Source: Hyphomicrobiales bacterium
GTDB lineage: Bacteria; Pseudomonadota; Alphaproteobacteria; Rhizobiales; Rhizobiaceae
Direction of reading: 5' to 3'
Assembly: GCA_900468625.1 (NCBI GenBank)
Contig: UBUL01000034.1
Span: 36,590-100,589, forward strand
DNA length: 64,000 nucleotides
Below are positions 53,427 to 63,057 of this stretch, one piece after another. The translations under genes were made by a program, and so were the position numbers. Within the stretch, counting starts at the first letter, position 1, and each line of letters starts with the position of its first letter. The notes below the pieces were generated by a model. The model was not told the origin of the DNA. It did no database searches and worked only from the letters and a program-made list of their open reading frames with translations.

Positions 53427-53927
53427 TGCCATCCCTCGTCGATTGTTCGCCAGTCGGCATCCGTACTCGCTGGACGGAAGCGCATGGAAGCCGCCGATGC
53501 TCTTGCGAAAGACCGAGCCGTTTCTTGTTTCCCTTGGAGCCTCAAACCGCAATGATCTCGCCGTTGCGCTCTCGTAGCCACGAACCCGATTGAATATAGC
53601 GCGATTGCCATCGTTCGATTAGACGTGGCAATTCGTATGGGCTTATGAGCGTGGCTAATCAATGAAGGCTTTTCGCTTGGAGCAATTCCAGGAAAAGTGG
53701 GTAGGTTTTCCGTCCGGAATGCGTTGGGAAATAAGAAGATAGTGCGTTTTCGCGATTCGAAGAAAAGCGGAAACGCTCTAGACACCCGTGCAGATAGACC
53801 GCACCAATGCCTTTCAGCCGGCGCCAAAAACTGACGCGGAAACATGACGGTCCGGTTCGATCGATCGATCGATGGTGTCCAACATCCTCACTTGGTTATC
53901 CGCAACAAATTCGCCCATATACCATCA
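53427..53927. other. Intergenic region with a RIME-like repeat
   Basis: About 500 bases with no supported gene. It holds the RIME-like copy at 53680-53781 and a short run of four CGAT units at 53858-53873. The histidine kinase gene ends at its right border. Confidence 0.6.
53680..53781. repeat. RIME-like palindromic repeat, copy B
   Basis: About 102 bases matching copy A at 44219 block by block (GAGCAATTCCAGGAAAAGTG, TCCGGAATGCGTTGGGAAAT, TCGCGATTCGAAGAAAAGCG, AAACGCTCTAG), in the same orientation. Confidence 0.85.
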
Positions 53928-55310
53928 CTAAGACAGTGACGGAGCGTCCCCGCGCGCATCCGGTAACGCCACGACCGCAATGAGTCCGGTTTCCGGCCTG
54001 GCTTGCAATTTGACGTACCCGCCATATAGCTCGGCAACCTCTTTGGCGATCGACAATCCGAAGCCGTCACCGGCAATGGTTTCGTCAAGTCTGACACCCG
54101 GTTTCATCGCTTCGGCGATCCGGCTTTGCTCGATACCTGGCCCGTCGTCCTCTATCGAGATCAGCGCCATGGCGCCTTCGAGGGTGCCTGTTATTCGAAC
54201 CGAGCTTGCCGCCCATTTGAACGCGTTGTCGATGATCCCGCCGAGAACCTCGTCAGTATCCTCCGCCGAACAGCTTATGCGCAGATCGGAACCGATCGCT
54301 GTAACGACACTAAGGTGTCGCCCGGCATAAAGTTTCGACATCATCTGCGCTATGTCGTCCACCCGCGACAGAAGATGTGTCGACGAAACAAATCCCGCCT
54401 CGGAGACACCGGCCCTTGCTCTTCCCAGATGGTGCCGAATCCTTCGATCAATTCGACCGACAAGGCGCCGTGCCTCGCCGGTCGGGTCATTTTTGTCATC
54501 GAGTGCGAGATAAAGGCTGGCAACCGGCGTTTTCAGTCCATGCGCCAGGTTGGCAAACTGGAGCCGGGTCTCGGCAAGCCGCTTGCGATTGTGCTCGACC
54601 AGACGATTGATTTCTCCGATGACGGGGCGAAGTTCATCGACTTCGGTTTGCGGAAGTTCCGTGAGCCGCCCGGACGATATTTCTGAAACCTGTCCGGACA
54701 ACTCACGGAGCGGTAAGAGACCATATCGAACCTGAAACAAAATCCCGACGCCGAGAATGGCCCCAAGGGTCAGCATTGCCGGCACCAGAAGTGCGAGCGC
54801 TCTTGCGGCGGGAGCCGTCAGCGCGACGTTAGGGGCGGTCGCGAGGATTTCGACTGCCTTTCCACCTACAAAGGTCTGCGCCACACGAAAGTGAAGTGCC
54901 TCGCCTTTGTCTCCAGGCCCGTCCGCCGGCTGCGGGCTCCCTTTAAGAAGCCGCTTCCAGTCAAACGCTCGCGGCGGACTGGCAATGCTGCCTCCATCGA
55001 GTGATCTTGAGGATAAATGGCGGCCGTCGGCGGTGACCTGCCAGTACCACCCGGAGCCGATACGATCAAAGGGAGGGCCATCGGGATTGCCTGAAAGAGC
55101 AAGTGTGCCGTCCCGATTGAACGTCAGAGCGCTGCGAACAGCGTCGATTTGCAGATCGAGCCGCTGATCGACCTGTTGCCTGACCACGGTCGCAACGATG
55201 AACCAGAGGACAAAAGCCGCTACGACCAATGCCGCCACAGCGTAGATCACCGAAAACGCGATCAGGCGGCCGGCAATCGTCCTGCGCGGTGATGGCAATT
55301 CTAGCTTCAC
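53928..55310 (-). CDS. Sensor histidine kinase
   Basis: A 460-residue kinase with two membrane helices (near residues 17-38 and 170-195), a HAMP-like linker, His257 in NLAHGLKTPVASL (HGLKTP in place of the usual H-D/E-LKTP), N box GGIIDNAFKWA and G boxes EDDGPGIEQS and GDGFGLSIAKEV. Its start overlaps the regulator stop by 4 bases. It resembles the PhoQ/FeuQ group. Confidence 0.92.
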   Translation of the reverse strand: MKLELPSPRRTIAGRLIAFSVIYAVAALVVAAFVLWFIVATVVRQQVDQRLDLQIDAVRSALTFNRDGTLALSGNPDGPPFDRIGSGWYWQVTADGRHLSSRSLDGGSIASPPRAFDWKRLLKGSPQPADGPGDKGEALHFRVAQTFVGGKAVEILATAPNVALTAPAARALALLVPAMLTLGAILGVGILFQVRYGLLPLRELSGQVSEISSGRLTELPQTEVDELRPVIGEINRLVEHNRKRLAETRLQFANLAHGLKTPVASLYLALDDKNDPTGEARRLVGRIDRRIRHHLGRARAGVSEAGFVSSTHLLSRVDDIAQMMSKLYAGRHLSVVTAIGSDLRISCSAEDTDEVLGGIIDNAFKWAASSVRITGTLEGAMALISIEDDGPGIEQSRIAEAMKPGVRLDETIAGDGFGLSIAKEVAELYGGYVKLQARPETGLIAVVALPDARGDAPSLS

Positions 55311-55969
55311 TGGCCGGCCCTTAGCATGTAGCCGCGTCCCCTTTCCGTCCCGATCCTTTCCGCACCGATCTTTCTCCTCAGCCTGGCGATGATCACTTCA
55401 ATCGAATTGGAATCCACGTCCGTGTCCCCCTCGTAGACCCGCTCGATGAGTTCGCGCCGATCCACGATGACGTCCTTGCGCAGGATCAGGCAGGAGAGGA
55501 CCCGCCATTCGAACGCCGTCAACCTCAACGGAAGTCCCGCGAGCTCGAACGTTCCGAGTTGCGCGTCGAACGAAAGATCTCCGCAGGTGATCACCGAGGC
55601 AGCGTGACCCGCGGCCCGCCGCACCAGAGCGCGAAGACGTAAAATGAGTTCCTCGATTTTGAATGGCTTCGTCAGGAAATCATCAGCTCCCGCTTTGAAG
55701 GCGGCCACCTTATCAGGCCAGCCATCTCGCGCAGTGAGAACGAGCACCGGAAGCATCCGCTCCCCGCTCCGCCAGGACTTGAGCACCGTCACGCCGTCGA
55801 TTTTAGGTAAGCCGAGGTCCAACACGGCGACGTCGAAAATCTCGGTCAGGCCGGCGTGTTCGGCGTCTTCTCCGTTCCTGGCGATGTCGACCGCGAAGTT
55901 CTCCGCCCGCAGGCTCGCCGCAATGCGTTTGGAAAGATCGGCATCATCTTCGACCAGAAGGACCCGCAT
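55307..55969 (-). CDS. OmpR-family response regulator (PhoP/FeuP-like)
   Basis: A 220-residue regulator: acidic pocket VEDD, Asp51 in VLDLGLPKIDG, Lys in DDFLTKPF, and a winged-helix output domain (NSIEVIIARLRRKIGAERIG). It is divergent from the OB-fold gene and third efflux operon and is their likely controller. Confidence 0.93.
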   Translation of the reverse strand: MRVLLVEDDADLSKRIAASLRAENFAVDIARNGEDAEHAGLTEIFDVAVLDLGLPKIDGVTVLKSWRSGERMLPVLVLTARDGWPDKVAAFKAGADDFLTKPFKIEELILRLRALVRRAAGHAASVITCGDLSFDAQLGTFELAGLPLRLTAFEWRVLSCLILRKDVIVDRRELIERVYEGDTDVDSNSIEVIIARLRRKIGAERIGTERGRGYMLRAGQ

Positions 55970-56016
55970 GGCTCACTCGCTTGTGATCATTGTTCCTAAT
56001 GAACTAGGGCGACGTT

Positions 56017-56046
56017 GCTTAACTGAAACTGAACCGCGACATTCAG
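56017..56046. promoter_or_regulatory. Shared split motif, copy 2 (divergent two-component/efflux promoter)
   Basis: GCTTAACTGA (56017-56026), an internal AACTGAACC, and CGACATTCAG (56037-56046). Tandem ACTGAA units in the middle look like a response-regulator direct repeat. It lies between the divergent starts at 55969 and 56105. Confidence 0.5.
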
Positions 56047-56104
56047 CGTGGATTGCGCAGGTGCAGCTTATTGTCTTCCAGTCAAACGAATTGGAGACGA
56101 CACC

Positions 56105-56611
56105 ATGTCCGACGAAAACGACACTCCCTCAATATCGCCGGAGCAAGGCGGGGGCAAAAGGCCGGGGCGCCGACCTGCCACGCACCTTGCTGCCTTTGGC
56201 ATCGCCGCTGTCGCAATCCTCGCCATTGGAGCGGCAGGGGGTGCGGCGGCAATGAAGTTTGCCCGCCCAAATGTCGAGTTGGCACCTTTGACTCCCGTGT
56301 CCATATCGAGCCTGAATGATGGTTCGAGCGTAGTGACCGTCAAAGGCAAAGTCGCCGAGATCTACGGCAACAAATTCATCGTTCAGGACGACAGCGGTCG
56401 TGCATTGATCGAAACGGGGCCTGCCGGTGACGACGGCAAGCTCGTCGGCATTGGCGAGACCGTCAGTGTACAGGGCCGCTTCGATCACGGCTTCCTGCAT
56501 GCCAGTTATATCGTCTATCAGGATGGCAGGACCGACGTACTTCGTCCGCCACCTGGTCCGCCTCCGCATCGCGGACCACTGGAAAACGCCCTGCGGCGAA
56601 TGAAGCTATGA
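56105..56611 (+). CDS. Membrane-anchored OB-fold protein
   Basis: A 168-residue protein with one N-terminal membrane helix (LAAFGIAAVAILAIGAAGGA) and a periplasmic OB-type domain (SVVTVKGKVAEIYGNKFIVQ, VGIGETVSVQGRFDHGFLHA). The C-terminus is Pro-rich (RPPPGPPPHRGP). It resembles bacterial OB-fold (YgiW/BOF-type) stress proteins. It leads the efflux gene set downstream of the divergent two-component system. Confidence 0.75.
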   Translation: MSDENDTPSISPEQGGGKRPGRRPATHLAAFGIAAVAILAIGAAGGAAAMKFARPNVELAPLTPVSISSLNDGSSVVTVKGKVAEIYGNKFIVQDDSGRALIETGPAGDDGKLVGIGETVSVQGRFDHGFLHASYIVYQDGRTDVLRPPPGPPPHRGPLENALRRMKL

Positions 56612-56710
56612 CGCAGCAATGGAACCGCTTGCCGGCAGTGAGGCCGCGATCGGTCATTGAATGAACATCTTGCGCAAGCGCGATCAGGCGGCTTTCACGG
56701 AGTGGCAGGC

Positions 56711-57868
56711 ATGCTCAATCCCTTGGTTCAACTGCTTGCCGCATCCGGCAAGCGCGCCTGCAGCGCTGCACTGATCGGCATTGTCGCTGCCCATCCCAAT
56801 CCGCTGTCGGCAGCAGACACTCCTGCAGTTCCAGTGACCGCCATAAAGGCGCGAACAGAGACGATCGACCGGGTCATCAACGGCATAGGCACCGTCGCGC
56901 CTCTTCAGTCCGTCACCGTTCGTCCGCGTATCGACGGCCAAGTCGTCGACATGCCCTTTGCCGAGGGGCAGATGGTGGAGAAGGGAGCAGTCCTTCTTAA
57001 GTTGGACGACCGCGAGCTCGTCTCGGCGCTGGCCTCCGCCAAGGCAAAAAAGGCTCAGGACGAAGCGCAGTTGAACAGCGCGCGGACAGACGCGCAGCGT
57101 TATGCGGCACTCGCCGAAAAAGGCATCGCCTCCGCCTCGACGCTCGAACAGAAGACGGCGTCCAGCGAGCAATATGCGGCTGCGGTGCGGTACGACGACG
57201 CTATTATCGAGAGCGCGGAGACCCAACTCGGATTTGCAACGGTCACCGCGCCCCTCTCCGGGCGCACCGGGTTCAAGCAGGTCGATATCGGAAGTGTTGT
57301 CAGCGCGAGTTCGACCAACGGGATCGTGACAATCACGCAGGTGGATCCTATCGCCGTCTCCTTCGTAGCGCCGGGTGACAAGTTTGGTGAAATCAGGGAC
57401 GCGCTTGTTCAGGGTATCGCCGAGGTTACGCTGACAAGCACTGACGGCAGCCGCACCCTTGCCACGGGTAAGCTAACCACCCTGGACAATGCCATCGACG
57501 CTTCAAATGGCTCCATCCACCTCAAGGCAATCTTCGACAACAAGGCTGGTATTCTCTGGCCCGGCCTCCCGGTTGCGACGACGCTGACAGTGGAAATACG
57601 GACCGGCGTCGTCGTTCCGGACAAGGCGCTCGCTCGAGGCCGTGACGGTCTCTACGCCTACGTCGTCGGGCCGGATGACAACGTCGAAAGGAGAGCGGTC
57701 AAAACGGCTTTCGTCACAGCCGCACGGGCGCTCGTCACCGACGGCATACAGGATGGTGATGAGGTCGTCATGGACGGTCAGTCGCGGATCGGCGATGGCG
57801 TCAAGGTTTCGGTCACACCCTGGTCCGGATCGCCGACGGGTGAGCTCGCCGAGAAGGCAGCGCCATGA
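56711..57868 (+). CDS. RND efflux periplasmic adaptor (MdtA-like)
   Basis: A 385-residue adaptor. The ATG at 56711 has GGAG upstream and gives a signal-like segment (AALIGIVAAHPNPLSA); the frame continues to a TTG at 56657. Lipoyl motifs are RPRIDGQVVDMPFAEGQMVE and TVTAPLSGRTGFKQVDIGSV. It overlaps the pump gene by 4 bases. Confidence 0.92.
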   Translation: MLNPLVQLLAASGKRACSAALIGIVAAHPNPLSAADTPAVPVTAIKARTETIDRVINGIGTVAPLQSVTVRPRIDGQVVDMPFAEGQMVEKGAVLLKLDDRELVSALASAKAKKAQDEAQLNSARTDAQRYAALAEKGIASASTLEQKTASSEQYAAAVRYDDAIIESAETQLGFATVTAPLSGRTGFKQVDIGSVVSASSTNGIVTITQVDPIAVSFVAPGDKFGEIRDALVQGIAEVTLTSTDGSRTLATGKLTTLDNAIDASNGSIHLKAIFDNKAGILWPGLPVATTLTVEIRTGVVVPDKALARGRDGLYAYVVGPDDNVERRAVKTAFVTAARALVTDGIQDGDEVVMDGQSRIGDGVKVSVTPWSGSPTGELAEKAAP

Positions 57869-60800
57869 TCGGCGAACAAGATATCCGCCCGGCAAGAACC
57901 AATGGGTTCTTCGATTTCTTCATCACGCATCCGGTGGCGACCGGTCTAATCATGAGCGGCATCTTCCTGCTCGGAGCGATCTGCTATCCATTCATGCCGG
58001 TTTCGGCTTTGCCGCAGATCGACTTCCCGACCATACAGATTGCCGCGAACCTTCCCGGCGCGTCACCGGAGACGATGGCGGCGAGCGTCGCGCAGCCGAT
58101 CGAGGATGCTCTGTCGCATGTCAGCGGCATTACCGAATTGACGTCGAACAGTTCGCTGGGGACGACGTCGATCACGGTGCAGTTCGGCCTCGATGAGGAT
58201 ATCCAGACAGCAGCGAGCGACGTTCAGACCGCCATCAGCGAAGCAGCCGGCCAACTGCCGAAGGACATGACGTCGTTGCCGACAATACATAAGGCAAATC
58301 CCGCCGACGCTCCGGTCATGCAACTCTCGGCCAGTTCGAATACCCTTACCCTTCCGGAACTCGACGAATATATCGAACGCAACGTCGCATCGAAGATCGG
58401 CCAGGTTTCCGGGGTCGCCTTCGTAAACATCGGCGGCAGGCAAAAGCCGGCAATCCGCATCGCCGTCGATCCGGGCCGGCTGGCTCAGGCGGATGTCACC
58501 CTGGAGGACGTTCGAACCGCGATCGGCAATCTGAGCCTCAGCGCACCCAAGGGCAATATCGACGATCCAACGCGAACCTTCCCGATCGATACCAACGATC
58601 AGATCAACAGCAGCGCCGAATGGAATGATGCGGTCATCGCTTATCGCAACGGCGGCCCTGTTCGCATTCGCGACATCGGTCAGGCAATCGATGGCGCCGA
58701 AGACAACAAGATGGCGCATTGGACGAACGGCGAGCGCGGCATCGCGCTCGATGTTTTCCGCCAGCCTGGCGCGAATGTCATTGCCGTCGTCAATGCCGTG
58801 AAAGAGCAGCTACCCGCACTTCAGGCGTCTCTGCCGAAATCCATCAAGCTTGCACTGGTGACGGACCACACAACCACGATCAGAGCATCGGTCGATGATG
58901 TCCAATTCACGCTGATGCTGGCGATCGGCCTCGTCGTCGTCGTGATCTCCCTGTTCCTGCGAACCCTGCGCGCAACGCTCATTCCGGTGCTTACATTACC
59001 CATTGCGCTTGCCGGCTCCCTTGCACCAATGTGGGCCCTCGGCTTCAGCCTGGACAATCTCTCGCTGATGGCGCTCGTAGTCGCCGTCGGCTTTGTCGTG
59101 GATGACGCGATCGTCATGCTCGAAAACGTAACGCGGCACATCGAGGCTGGCGTCGAGCCATTCGAGGCGGCACGGACGGGTGCTCGCGAGATCGGTTTCA
59201 CGATCGTCTCGATCAGCCTCTCGCTGATCGCCGTGTTGATCCCTATACTTCTGATGGGCGGTATCGTCGGCCGGCTGTTCCGCGAGTTCGCAGTCACCCT
59301 GACGGTCGCGATCGTGATTTCCGCGATCGTCTCCCTAACCCTCACACCGATGCTGGCATCGAAGCTGATCCGTCCGGTCGGAGAACATCAGCGCGGACGT
59401 TTTTACCGAATTGGGGAAGCCTTCTTCGACCGTCTCACCGCGTTTTACATCTGCAGCCTGAAGCCGGTCATCCGCCATAAGTTCCTGACGCTCGCCGTCT
59501 TTCTAGGGACAACCGCGATGACGGCCTACCTTTTCGGTGTCGCTCCGAAAGGGTTCTTTCCGGAGCAGGATACCGGCTTCATCGCCGGCCTGTCACAGGC
59601 TTCGCCCGATATCTCTTTCACCGAAATGGCAAAGCTGCAGGAACGTGTCAGCGCGATCATCATGAAGGACCCGGCCGTCTATAGCGTGTTCATGGATATC
59701 GGCGGCGGCAATGGCGGCAACGCCCTCAATCAGGGTCACGTCAACATCACGTTGAAACCGCTGAAAGATCGGGACGCAAGTGCCAAGCAAGTCATCGACC
59801 GATTGGGCACGGCATTGGCCGCTCAGCAAGGCATCAAGCTCTTCATGCAATCCGCTCAGGATATCAATATCGGCGCGCGTCCGGCAAAGACGCAATATCA
59901 GTACACGTTGCAGGACGGCAATATCCAGGAGCTGTGCGACTGGGCAGCGAAGGTGACGAACCGCCTTCAGGCGATTCCGGCGCTGCGCGATGTCGGCAGC
60001 GATCAGCAAGCCGAAGCTCCCAGCCTGTCGATCAAGATAGACCGTGCCGCCGCAACGCTCTACGGCGTCCTTCCGTCCACGATCGATGAGACGCTTTACG
60101 ATGCCTTCGGTCAGCGGCAAGTCGCCTCCTACGCGACCCAGACGGATGCGTTCCGGGTTGTCCTGGAGGTCCTGCCAAATCTCCAGCGCGACATTGCAAC
60201 GCTTGACCGTCTTTCGGTCCGGGCAAGCAACGGCACTCTGGTGCCGCTTTCGGTCGCTGCAAAATGGACGACGGACGGCGTGTCGCCGGTTTCGATCTCG
60301 CACCAGGGCCAATCGCCAGCCGTCACCATCTCCTTCAATCTGGCGCCAAACGCGGCGCTTGGGGAAGCGACACGGGCGATCGAGAACGCAGTCGCGGACA
60401 TGCATCCGCCGGCTTCGCTGCAGGCGAGTTTCTCCGGGAGCGCCAAGGCCTTCAAGGATTCGCTCGGTACGGTGCCGTTGTTGATTCTGGCGTCGCTGGT
60501 GGTGGTCTATATCATTCTCGGCGTTCTCTACGAAAGCCTCATTCACCCCCTGACAATCCTCTCCACCCTGCCCTCGGCAGCTCTCGGCGCCTTGCTGGCC
60601 TTGCGGTTGGCGGGGTTCGACTTCGGCCTCGTGGCGATGATCGGCATTATCCTGCTCATCGGCATCGTCAAGAAGAACGGCATCATGCTTGTCGATTTCG
60701 CGATCCAGGCAAAGCGCGACGAAGGCCTGAACAGCGAGGATGCCATCGTCAAGGCGGCCCAGATGCGCTTCCGCCCTATCCTGATGACGACGATGTCGGC

Positions 60801-61062
60801 CCTTCTCGGCGGTCTTCCACTGGCCACAGGACATGGAGCCGGTTCCGAGCTGCGCCAGCCGCTTGGCTACGCCATCGTCGGCGGGTTGATAGTCAGCCAG
60901 TTGCTGACCTTATACACGACCCCCGTCATCTACCTGCTGCTCGACAAGCTTCTCAGGAAGACTATTTCCTTCGGCCTGGGGATCAGACACCCCTCCGACG
61001 AAGGCAGTCCTGAAAATTTGCGCCCTGGCGCAGTTGCCTCACCTGCCCGGCATCAATTATGA
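57865..61062 (+). CDS. RND efflux pump, MdtB/MdtC type
   Basis: A 1065-residue RND permease with Asp413-Asp414 in VGFVVDDAIVMLENV and Lys936-Lys937 in GIVKKNGIMLVDF, a pattern typical of the MdtB/MdtC branch. A single permease gene is present where E. coli has two. The two-component system upstream gives the set a BaeSR-MdtABC-like layout. Confidence 0.95.
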   Translation: MIGEQDIRPARTNGFFDFFITHPVATGLIMSGIFLLGAICYPFMPVSALPQIDFPTIQIAANLPGASPETMAASVAQPIEDALSHVSGITELTSNSSLGTTSITVQFGLDEDIQTAASDVQTAISEAAGQLPKDMTSLPTIHKANPADAPVMQLSASSNTLTLPELDEYIERNVASKIGQVSGVAFVNIGGRQKPAIRIAVDPGRLAQADVTLEDVRTAIGNLSLSAPKGNIDDPTRTFPIDTNDQINSSAEWNDAVIAYRNGGPVRIRDIGQAIDGAEDNKMAHWTNGERGIALDVFRQPGANVIAVVNAVKEQLPALQASLPKSIKLALVTDHTTTIRASVDDVQFTLMLAIGLVVVVISLFLRTLRATLIPVLTLPIALAGSLAPMWALGFSLDNLSLMALVVAVGFVVDDAIVMLENVTRHIEAGVEPFEAARTGAREIGFTIVSISLSLIAVLIPILLMGGIVGRLFREFAVTLTVAIVISAIVSLTLTPMLASKLIRPVGEHQRGRFYRIGEAFFDRLTAFYICSLKPVIRHKFLTLAVFLGTTAMTAYLFGVAPKGFFPEQDTGFIAGLSQASPDISFTEMAKLQERVSAIIMKDPAVYSVFMDIGGGNGGNALNQGHVNITLKPLKDRDASAKQVIDRLGTALAAQQGIKLFMQSAQDINIGARPAKTQYQYTLQDGNIQELCDWAAKVTNRLQAIPALRDVGSDQQAEAPSLSIKIDRAAATLYGVLPSTIDETLYDAFGQRQVASYATQTDAFRVVLEVLPNLQRDIATLDRLSVRASNGTLVPLSVAAKWTTDGVSPVSISHQGQSPAVTISFNLAPNAALGEATRAIENAVADMHPPASLQASFSGSAKAFKDSLGTVPLLILASLVVVYIILGVLYESLIHPLTILSTLPSAALGALLALRLAGFDFGLVAMIGIILLIGIVKKNGIMLVDFAIQAKRDEGLNSEDAIVKAAQMRFRPILMTTMSALLGGLPLATGHGAGSELRQPLGYAIVGGLIVSQLLTLYTTPVIYLLLDKLLRKTISFGLGIRHPSDEGSPENLRPGAVASPARHQL

Positions 61063-61082
61063 TTTCATGATGGAGAGTTTCG

Positions 61083-61757
61083 ATGCGCATCGACCATGCA
61101 TTTCTTTTCGATCTCGACGGCACGCTTGTCGATAGCGTCTATCAGCACGTTCTTGCCTGGAAGGAAGCGCTCGACTCAGAGGCCATCGATCTGTCGATCT
61201 GGCGTATCCACCGGAAGATCGGTATGAGCGGTGGCCTATTCACCAACCAGCTCCTTCGAGAAACCGGAATCGACATCACCGGGGAGAAGAGTGATCGACT
61301 GCGCGAAGAACATGCCAGGGCCTATCGCCGGCTCGGTGCACAGATACGTCCTCTGCCCGGGGCAAGCGAGCTTCTGGGCTGGCTGTCGGATGCAAACATT
61401 CCCTTCGCCATTGCCACGAGCGGCCGTATGGAAACCGCGGCGGTCAATATCGAGGCGCTGGGCGTCGATCCTAAATCGTTTCCCATCATCACCCGCGATC
61501 AGGTCAAATACGCCAAGCCCGATCCCGACCTATTCATTGCGGCTGCGGACGCTTTGGGCGTGCCGATTGAAAATTCCATCGTGATCGGCGACAGCGTGTG
61601 GGACATGCTGGCAGCCACCCGGTGCAGGGCACTGGGTGTCGGTCTTTTGAGCGGCGGATATGGTCGCGAGGAGTTGCGGGACGCCGGTGCCATGCGGGTC
61701 TACGAGGACCCCGCCGATCTGCTCTATCATATCGACGAGATCGGAGGCCGGCGGTAG
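61083..61757 (+). CDS. HAD-superfamily phosphatase (phosphoglycolate/beta-phosphoglucomutase-like)
   Basis: A 224-residue HAD hydrolase with motifs I FLFDLDGTLVDS, II AIATSGRMETAA, III Lys in AKPDPDLFIAAADALG and IV VIGDSVWDMLAA, and a helical cap between I and II. GGAGAG precedes the ATG. It follows the pump gene by 20 bases. Confidence 0.92.
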   Translation: MRIDHAFLFDLDGTLVDSVYQHVLAWKEALDSEAIDLSIWRIHRKIGMSGGLFTNQLLRETGIDITGEKSDRLREEHARAYRRLGAQIRPLPGASELLGWLSDANIPFAIATSGRMETAAVNIEALGVDPKSFPIITRDQVKYAKPDPDLFIAAADALGVPIENSIVIGDSVWDMLAATRCRALGVGLLSGGYGREELRDAGAMRVYEDPADLLYHIDEIGGRR

Positions 61758-61758
61758 G

Positions 61759-63057
61759 TTGCACAAGGTTCAAGATCCTGCCGAGGACGCAACTGCAGCA
61801 GCACGGCTGAGCTTTCCGCCGGCGGAACACCGCGCAGTTGCATTGGGCGAGGTGCACGCACGCCCCTTCGTGGCGGTGTCGTACCCGCGCATCATCTTGC
61901 AGCTCGCCTTCCTGATGGATGTCGGGCAGGTGCCGCACAACGAACTGATCGAAGAGTTGGCGCGCGCGCAGGGTGTTCCCGTACCCGACCGGGAAACCCG
62001 GCATTGCGCGATCCCGTGGGGCCGCGGAACCCTGCGTTGGGAGAGGCATACGGAATTCTCCACCTGGTTCTGGGATGGCCCGGCCATGCCGGAATTCGGC
62101 GAACCCATGCCACTTCATCCCTTCGGCGGCAGCTTCCGGCCACCAGGCAAGTTCATTTCCGGCATCCGACTGGAGATCTGGCCCGATGGTGCGGAGGTGA
62201 AAAAGGCCATCACAACCTTCGAGCCGGCCAGCCTCTGTCGTAGCCGTGTTCGCGACGGTGCTGCCGAAGCCGCCACCGACTTCCGGCAGGATGGTGACGG
62301 GCTGACACGGATATTGATCGTCGACAAGGGATTGACCGATCTGGGGCGCGGCGCGCTCGTTCAGTGTCTCCTGGACATCGAAACGTATCGCATCCTTGCC
62401 ATGCTGGCACTTCCGCTCGCTCAGGCCCTATCGCCAGAGATACGGAGAATCGAGGAAGGCCTGAGATCGGTCACTCAGAGGATGCGGGACCAGGCCTGGA
62501 AGGAGGCAGACGATACGCTTGGCGAGATTACCCGTCTTTCCGCAGAGCTGGAGGCGAATGCCGCGCAATCCCTCTATCGGTTTGGCGCGAGCAAGGCGTA
62601 CGATTCCATTGTCGGAGAGCGTATTGCCTCACTGAACGAGGAACCCATCGGAGGCGAAACGCTTGGCACCTTCCTGGAGCGACGGCTCGCACCTGCCATG
62701 CGAACCTGCAAATCTGTCGAAGAGCGACAGCAGTATCTGTCGCTGAAGCTGTCGAGAACTACCGAGCTCTTGAGAAGCTGGGTCGATGTCGGGCTCGCCA
62801 GGCAGAATACCGCGCTTCTGGCCTCGATGGACAAGCGTGCCAAGCTCCAGCTTCGTCTGCAGCAGACCGTCGAAAGCCTCTCGGTGGCTGCCATCTCCTA
62901 TTACATCATCGGACTGGCAAGCTATCTGGCGAAGGGGTTGGATCATTCGTTTTCCCAGCCCGTGTCCACGGTCGGTATCGCCGCAGCAGTGCCTTTCGTG
63001 GTGATCCTCGTCTGGTTTTTTGTCAGGAAAGTACGGCTCCATCACAGCGACGATTAA
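61759..63057 (+). CDS. DUF3422 family protein
   Basis: A 432-residue protein with the DUF3422 signature ALGEVHARPFVAVSYPR, a central helical region (LSAELEANAAQSLYRFGASK) and C-terminal membrane segments (SVAAISYYIIGLASYLAKGL and VGIAAAVPFVVILVWFFV). The start is probably TTG 61759, two bases after the HAD stop, with GGAGG upstream. Function unknown. Confidence 0.85.
   Translation: MHKVQDPAEDATAAARLSFPPAEHRAVALGEVHARPFVAVSYPRIILQLAFLMDVGQVPHNELIEELARAQGVPVPDRETRHCAIPWGRGTLRWERHTEFSTWFWDGPAMPEFGEPMPLHPFGGSFRPPGKFISGIRLEIWPDGAEVKKAITTFEPASLCRSRVRDGAAEAATDFRQDGDGLTRILIVDKGLTDLGRGALVQCLLDIETYRILAMLALPLAQALSPEIRRIEEGLRSVTQRMRDQAWKEADDTLGEITRLSAELEANAAQSLYRFGASKAYDSIVGERIASLNEEPIGGETLGTFLERRLAPAMRTCKSVEERQQYLSLKLSRTTELLRSWVDVGLARQNTALLASMDKRAKLQLRLQQTVESLSVAAISYYIIGLASYLAKGLDHSFSQPVSTVGIAAAVPFVVILVWFFVRKVRLHHSDD

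Noticed and set aside
53858..53873. Run of four CGAT units
   Set aside because: Too short to argue for a phase-variable repeat and not inside a gene or obvious promoter.
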